64,000 nucleotides of DNA from Mastigamoeba balamuthi. Lineage: Eukaryota > Evosea > Mastigamoebida > Mastigamoebidae. Shown piece by piece: positions 58,531 to 64,000 of the stretch. The notes under the pieces were generated by a model. It searched no databases and was not told the DNA's origin. It saw only the letters and a program-made list of their open reading frames with translations. A program made the position numbers and the translations under genes. The stretch's first letter is position 1. The number at the start of each line of letters is the position of its first letter. The stretch is from positions 299,560 to 363,559 of the forward strand of contig CACRSC010000020.1 of NCBI GenBank assembly GCA_902651635.1. Direction: 5' to 3'.

Positions 58531-60611
58531 CGATTATGCAGAGATTTACGGCCACGGAGGGAGGGCGCAGTGAGTTCCCGGAGTTCCACAAGGCGAGACA
58601 GTGCAGCGCGAGACAGAGAAGCAGAACGCATCGGTTTCCTCTCACGGACAGACGCGGACTCACGGAAGCAACGTTTCGTGGCACACAAGACCCTCGTGCG
58701 TTCTCCTGCACGACCTCCGAGCGTGTGAGTGGGCACGGCAATCGTGGGACGGACCAAGCACCAACGAGAGGGCACACGCACCCGCCCAGACCGACCTGCT
58801 GCTGAGATCACCTGAAACGGCCGCGCGACACAATTTACATGTACGCTTCATGCTCGTGGGGAGGGGGGGAGTGATACCACGTGTGGCGGTGGTGCATGAG
58901 CAGCGCTGCAGATTGTGCGGCAGTCTGACGAGACTCGCGGACAGAAATGAAAGCAAATCGAGGAAATCGAAGAAAGAAAAGAAGCGAGAGGGGTGCAGCG
59001 CACCCCCGCGTGGCCCTCGACCAGCTTCCTCAAGCGCACCGCGGAGTTGCCCCCATCCAACCGAGCATGTCTGGGGCCCGACAAGAGCTGGAAGACTGAG
59101 CGTCTGGCCTCTGACGCTTCACAGCGAGGGAAACAAACAAAAAGGGCCACATATAATTGAATTTGGGAAAAAGTGAGCGCGAGGGCAGCAGAAACGTGCC
59201 GCGAGTCTCCGGAGGGCCGCCACGAGCGGGGGCGGACGACATTGGGCCGTGCGGTGCAGGAGAGGGCGACGGGAACCTCTGCTCTGGAGGGCGCGCGATG
59301 TCGCGGGGAGGTCGGCAATTAAATATGTCGGGTATCAGAAAAATGCGCGGAGATTCGTGGGGCCATCCCCTCTGGGGTCGATGGAGCCTCCCTGCCGCCA
59401 GGTGGCGCTCTCGCACATCACAGTACTGCACCTCGCGAATAGTCGCAGGCGGTCGGGTGACTCCACCGACCCCCGAGAATGACCCCACGAATCTGCGCGC
59501 GATTTTTGTGGTATCCAACACACTTTACTTTTTGTTCCACCGCAATATTGCGCGCGCGGCCAGCTACAGCAAAGGAGACCGTCCCGGCCTGTCCCGCTCA
59601 GCAGTATTCCGTCGCCCACGCTCCCGCCGGCCTTCCAGAGGCCCGCAGCACTCTTTTGTTGCGCCCCCGATCTCCTTTTGGCCAAAATCGATCGTGACAC
59701 GACCCCCTCGCCGGTTTCCCTCCGCGGCATGGCTGCACGCTCAGTCTCCTCGCCAGGCCTCGGCAGTTCCTCAAGGACGGGGGAAACACCATGGCATGCC
59801 GCCGAACCGCGGTCGAGTGGGGGTGCGTGTGCCCCATCACGCTCCTTTCCTCCCTCCAATTTCTTCAATTTGATATCAATTAATAATTCTATGCGAGTCT
59901 CGATGAACAAACACTCCCCACCGCCGCGCCCTGTTTTTCGTGCCGCCGTCGTGCGTGATACCCCCTCCCGCAGATTTCTGGCTTGTTTTGGCTTTTTTTG
60001 GTGAGTTGAGTGGCTGTGCGGTGTGGTGTATTCTCTGTGACTGGCCGAGCGCCTGTCTTACTCCCATTCAGGCAGACCGTGGAAGCACGGAAGAGTGAGA
60101 CCTGCGACCAAGGTGGGGACTCTGTGAGCAGGGAAGTGGGCACGGCGTTGTACTATCTGTTGTGTTGCGGAAGTTGAGCTTCGTCTGTGCAGTGATTTGT
60201 TCCTTTAACCCCTTCTGCGTTTACTGACCTCTGTACTCTGTCCCATCCACCAAACACCGGGTCTCTGGATCGAGTTTGTCGCAAATGCCCACAAAATGGG
60301 ACTCCACGCGACACTCGCCAGAAGAGCGTGGCAAAGGCAAGTGCTTCTGGTGATCCCACGCTGACCCCCGTCCTGCAGAGATCGGAAAGCGTGACCACAG
60401 CCAGAACAACGCCAACACACTACTCTCTCTACAGCAACTGGAAGCAGCCAAAGGGGATTAATGGTCGAGTTCAACATCGCCTCGGGCACGTGGGCTGAGT
60501 GCGGTGTGTGACAGGAGCAAGTGCTGTGTGACCCACAGCCATCTTGTGACTGGGCTCGCACTCAAAAAGCCCTCAAAGTGGACCTTTAAATGTGATTCTT
60601 TGCCCAAATAA
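58531..60611. other. Spacer between the inverted-repeat arms
   Basis: About 2.1 kb. It holds only short ORFs, none recognisable, and a second, more degenerate palindrome (about 59085-59770). Confidence 0.5.
59320..59525. repeat. Imperfect palindrome nested inside the long inverted repeat
   Basis: GGTATCAGAAAAATGCGCGG, then AGATTCGTGGGG on the left pairs with the complement of CCCCACGAATCTGCGCGCGA, then TTTTTGTGGTATCC on the right, about a centre near 59428. Weaker matching extends outward to about 59085 and 59770. Confidence 0.7.
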
Positions 60612-60910
60612 CATCGCTCTTCGCAGGACATCGATTGTCCACTCTCTGGGCTGTGCGAACAGGTTGTGAGGGGGTGTCCCATAATCGGTTTTGACAGACG
60701 CGGGATGGCAAGATTTTGGAGATGAGATACAGGGGAATATCTCTGTGGGGTTGTGGGGGTGGTGGCGAAGCACGGCCACCTGGCTGAGCAGTGGGCAGCC
60801 AGGCTCAGTAAGCACCATCCCCGCAGCTCCACGGCCAGCAGCGAAGTCGCCCCACACTGGTCGCAAGACAGCCACCTGGCCACGGTCAGCCAGGCACAGT
60901 AACTGCAGCC
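60612..60910 (-). repeat. Long inverted repeat, right arm
   Basis: Reverse complement of 58233-58530. Similarity ends at GCTCTTCGCAGGA on the inner side and AACTGCAGCC on the outer side. Flanking A-rich tracts differ. Confidence 0.9.
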
Positions 60911-63900
60911 ATCTTTTTAAATCTTCGCATCACTGCACACTGGCCAGTTGATCTCTGCTTCACTTGCTTCACTACTGCGCACGCTGACAGCTCGGGAATC
61001 ACTTCATCCTTGCATGAAGTTTGCACCATTCTTCTGGTGCTGTATGCCAGTCAGATCTTTCTGAGACTTTCATCAGGTTTTGCTTTTTTCGCGATGGGCT
61101 TGGCGAGGACAGTTAACGTGCTTGGTGCTTGGCTTGCTGTTGTTTGTCACTGTTTGAGCCATCACGTTTTCATGCAAGATTGAGAGCGCTCTGCTGGAGC
61201 TTATCAGAGATTGTTCGTAAGGGCTATTCTCAAGTATTTCGGCTGGTATTCCCGAAATTGGGAATAGCCGGATAATGCCCCACGTGCTGACGAGGAGGAC
61301 CGATTAGTCCTCCTCTCCTCTTCCCAGAGCACTCTTCGGAGCGGAGAGAAGGGGGGGGGGAGGGACATACCCCATCAGCGTCGTGCGTGCTCAAGGGCAG
61401 TCATGTCATGGATGTCCAGATCAGCCTCACCCGTGGTGTATTCCCTTCACATGCTGTGCTTGTTCTGTGGCTGGTTAGAGCATGGAAGATGGGCAGGAGA
61501 CACACCTTAAGTCATTGGGATCCCTCCAGGTAAAGGGAGGGACCATGCATGCAGCTGCTGGTCGACATGCCACTACTTGCCCTTGCCATGGCGTACCTTC
61601 ACTTTTGCCAGTGTAAATGCGACGAGGTGCAGCTTCCAGAGGCTGGAAATGCCAGCGGGGAGGCCACCATTTGGTGTGTGCCATTGAGGGTACGGGGTGT
61701 AGGCAAATGAGAAGGAAAACTGGTAAATAAACCGTTGTTAGAGCGAGATGAGTGACTCTAGTGATGAAAGTGAAGAGTAATCAGAAGGCTCTGAGACTAA
61801 GACCAGTAAGTATTATCTACCTTACATTTTACTGATCCATTGTTATTCAGAGAAGTCCAGAGCTTCATAGAAGTCTGGTTCCCCTGCCAAGAAATCCCGG
61901 TCCTTAGTCAGAAATCTCCTTCTACAAAGACCATGACATCCCGAACCTTGCTGCTAAGAATAATGCCCCTGCAACAACAAAGAGGCCAGCACGCACATCA
62001 CTTACAAAGAAGTACTATTCTTGAGATAAAATGGTGATACCTCTTCTCATCTCTTATCCATATGTCCACTGAGAGTAACAATGGTTTGGTTTACTAACCC
62101 ACCAATTGTGTTTGAAGATTGAAACTCTTCTGTTTGCTTCTATTTAAATATCATTTCTTCTCATTTTAAAACGAGTTTTAGTAGTCATCTTTTCATTACT
62201 GTGTACCAAACTTTGACTTCATTTTTCACATTTTATCTAAGTCGTTAAACGACTTTTCACTTTTGAATTTTTTGAAAAAGTCATTTAAACGACTTTATCA
62301 CTTTGAAGTGTTTATGAACTGGTAAAAATGGTACGTTTGGCAGCAAAGATAAATCTGACTAAACAGAAGTGAAGGAATACAGTAGAAATCAATACCAACT
62401 ATCCCTAGTAAAAAACGATGTTCAAATCTATCATACATTTCACCCATTAAAATATGCTTACCCAGAAAAAATGATCTTAGTTTATTTGTATAATCTCCTT
62501 ATGCCTCAATAACTTCCCGGGAAACGAGAGGGCATTGAGTTATTGTCCTTAGCAAGAAGCCACCCAGCATGATCCTCTTCATATATCTGTCTAATTGATA
62601 GAAGAAGTGCTTCGATAGATATCACACATCTTTTCGGAATTCAGGGTCCCTGTAAAAATGTGCATCTTTTCGAATCCATGTGAAGACAAGCACCCCAAAC
62701 CGGAACCTTCTGGGGGTGCTTCACCTCCCTGATAAGAAATCGATGACCAGATACTTGTCAGTGCTTTGCCTTTGATCCACCAAACAAGAGTGATGTCTCA
62801 TCACTAAACAGGACCTCTCTTCAATCTCTCAGCAGATTTTCCTGTGCAAAATCCATGTGAGCTTGTTGATGAGCGTTTTTTCATCATGACTAAAAATATG
62901 AAGCCTGAAACCCGACCAGAGCAGCATGCAAATGCCAACAAATAGTTTAGACAGAAGCCTGAAGGTGAAGAGTTCTGTGCAGAGCAGCAGGGTCCTGAAT
63001 AGGATCTGTTTGTCCTCTTCCTCTGAAGTTGTCCTGTTTGCTCTCTTGATTGGTGTTGCTGTGGCCACAGTGTCTGGCTGGGTTTTCATCCTGTGCTTAG
63101 CTGATACGAGTTCACAGTGCATGTACTGTGCAATGCGCTTCTTTCCCCACTGAGGGTCCTTGGGCTGTGAGTGCGAGGTGTATTGCTCAGACTCTTCTCT
63201 GCAGAGGTTTTACTGGAATGACCCCGAGTTCCTCATTGAGTATCTGAGGACATTTGCCTTAGTAGAGGGCTCTGGCATCTCTGACCCTCTTTTCTGATGA
63301 GTTACTGTGGTTTCTGTATCATTCTTCTAATTCATGGATTTAACAAAATCACATTACAGACCACAACTCTGTATTAAGATTATTTCTTTCAATTGTTGGT
63401 TTCAGAATAGATGCTATACTAACATGGAAACTTGTATTTCTGCTTTAACTAATATTTTTCGCAAAGAGTTGACACACGGTACAGGGAAAATGATCATGGG
63501 TATCTGTGGCATCATTAGGAGAGTAAGCAGCAGTCTGAGCAATAGAGGGGTCGTACCGCAGGAGTGAAGAGATAAAGATGTGTGGTCAGATCCACTCGTT
63601 TCAGGTCTTCATGTGCTGTTAACTGTGTCAGAAGCTCAGCCATGTTCCAGTCGTTGGTGTAGGTAGTGCCCAGTAATGCGTGGTGTGAGGGCAGGAGGCC
63701 CCTATGGGAGTGAAGGAACTCAAGAAGTGATGATGTATTTGTTGATATTCGTGTGTTGACGAGAGGATGGGGGAGGAATGCCCGCCCCAGCTCTCATGTC
63801 AGCCTCTCATGTTATTCGTATCCCACTCGTATAAATGTTGCTTCGTTCAATTCTTGCTGTCAGTGCTTGCAGTATCAAATTCTGTGACTGCTGGGCCGCT

Positions 63901-64000
63901 CTATGCTGTGCTGTCCCTGCAGCCAATAATGCTCGCTCTACATGTGATCCATGTCTCTGCAACTCCAATTCAACCCCTTGTCAACCGAGTTGCTAGCACC
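60911..64000. other. A+T-richer island 3, no supported gene
   Basis: About 3 kb with low GC and only short ORFs, none with recognisable sequence. Near 62236-62300 the palindromic AAGTCGTTAAACGACTT and a related TTTAAACGACTTT recur about 50 bp apart. Confidence 0.4.

Noticed and set aside
62829-63153. Short overlapping ORFs near 63 kb as genes
   Set aside because: Under 100 codons, open on both strands, no recognised domain and no splice-supported extension.
1-64000. Bacterial origin of the PBP1 modules or of the whole window
   Set aside because: Spliceosomal introns interrupt the receptor genes at shared sites, and U1-70K, ABCA and Trm10 are eukaryotic; ancient transfer of the PBP1 fold cannot be judged here.

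Overview
The window looks like nuclear DNA of a free-living, GC-rich, intron-containing protist. The evidence is short spliceosomal introns (mostly about 50-120 nt, donors often GTGCGY or GTGAGY), a U1-70K spliceosomal protein, a tRNA m1G9 methyltransferase, an ABCA transporter, a Stealth-type phosphotransferase and kinase-like receptors. An amoebozoan is a reasonable guess but the sequence does not prove it. Coding DNA is roughly 60-70% GC. Three islands (about 24.8-27.7, 54.85-57.4 and 60.9-64.0 kb) are visibly richer in A+T. I saw no rRNA, tRNA or CRISPR.

Layout. 1-2110 is the 5' part of a large receptor gene, running off the left edge on the minus strand. 2637-4023 (minus) is a trypsin-fold protein. 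5031-6025 and 6449-7370 (plus) are a tandem pair of paralogues of unknown function. 7624 to about 10678 (minus) is a coiled-coil protein with an acidic tail carrying repeated clathrin-box-like motifs. 10833-12430 (minus) is Trm10. 12536 to about 14267 (minus) is an EF-hand protein. From 14.8 to 40.8 kb lies a head-to-tail array of the same receptor family (14787-19019, 19149-23439, 27724-32044, 37043-40766, plus two decayed remnants at about 24.2-24.8 and 33.9-34.4 kb). It is interrupted by an A+T-rich island, a plus-strand type I membrane protein (32377-33592) and a Stealth gene (35160-36624, minus). 41419-47414 (minus) is a full ABCA transporter. 48726-51193 (plus) is a two-pass membrane class III nucleotide cyclase. 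51653-53684 (minus) is U1-70K. From 53.7 kb to the end only low-confidence ORFs, a tandem repeat and a large nested inverted repeat are visible.

Most notable system. The receptor family has a signal peptide, two tandem type I periplasmic-binding-protein (PBP1/ANF-receptor-like) modules, one membrane helix, a kinase-like domain and a conserved C-terminal tail. In all four copies whose kinase domain is in the window, three catalytic motifs are changed in the same way: VAxK is VA[IV]R, HRD is HGN, and DFG is DFW. They are therefore best read as receptor pseudokinases. The layout recalls natriuretic-peptide receptor guanylyl cyclases without the cyclase domain, and a separate class III cyclase gene lies about 8 kb beyond the array. 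Any functional link is inference only.
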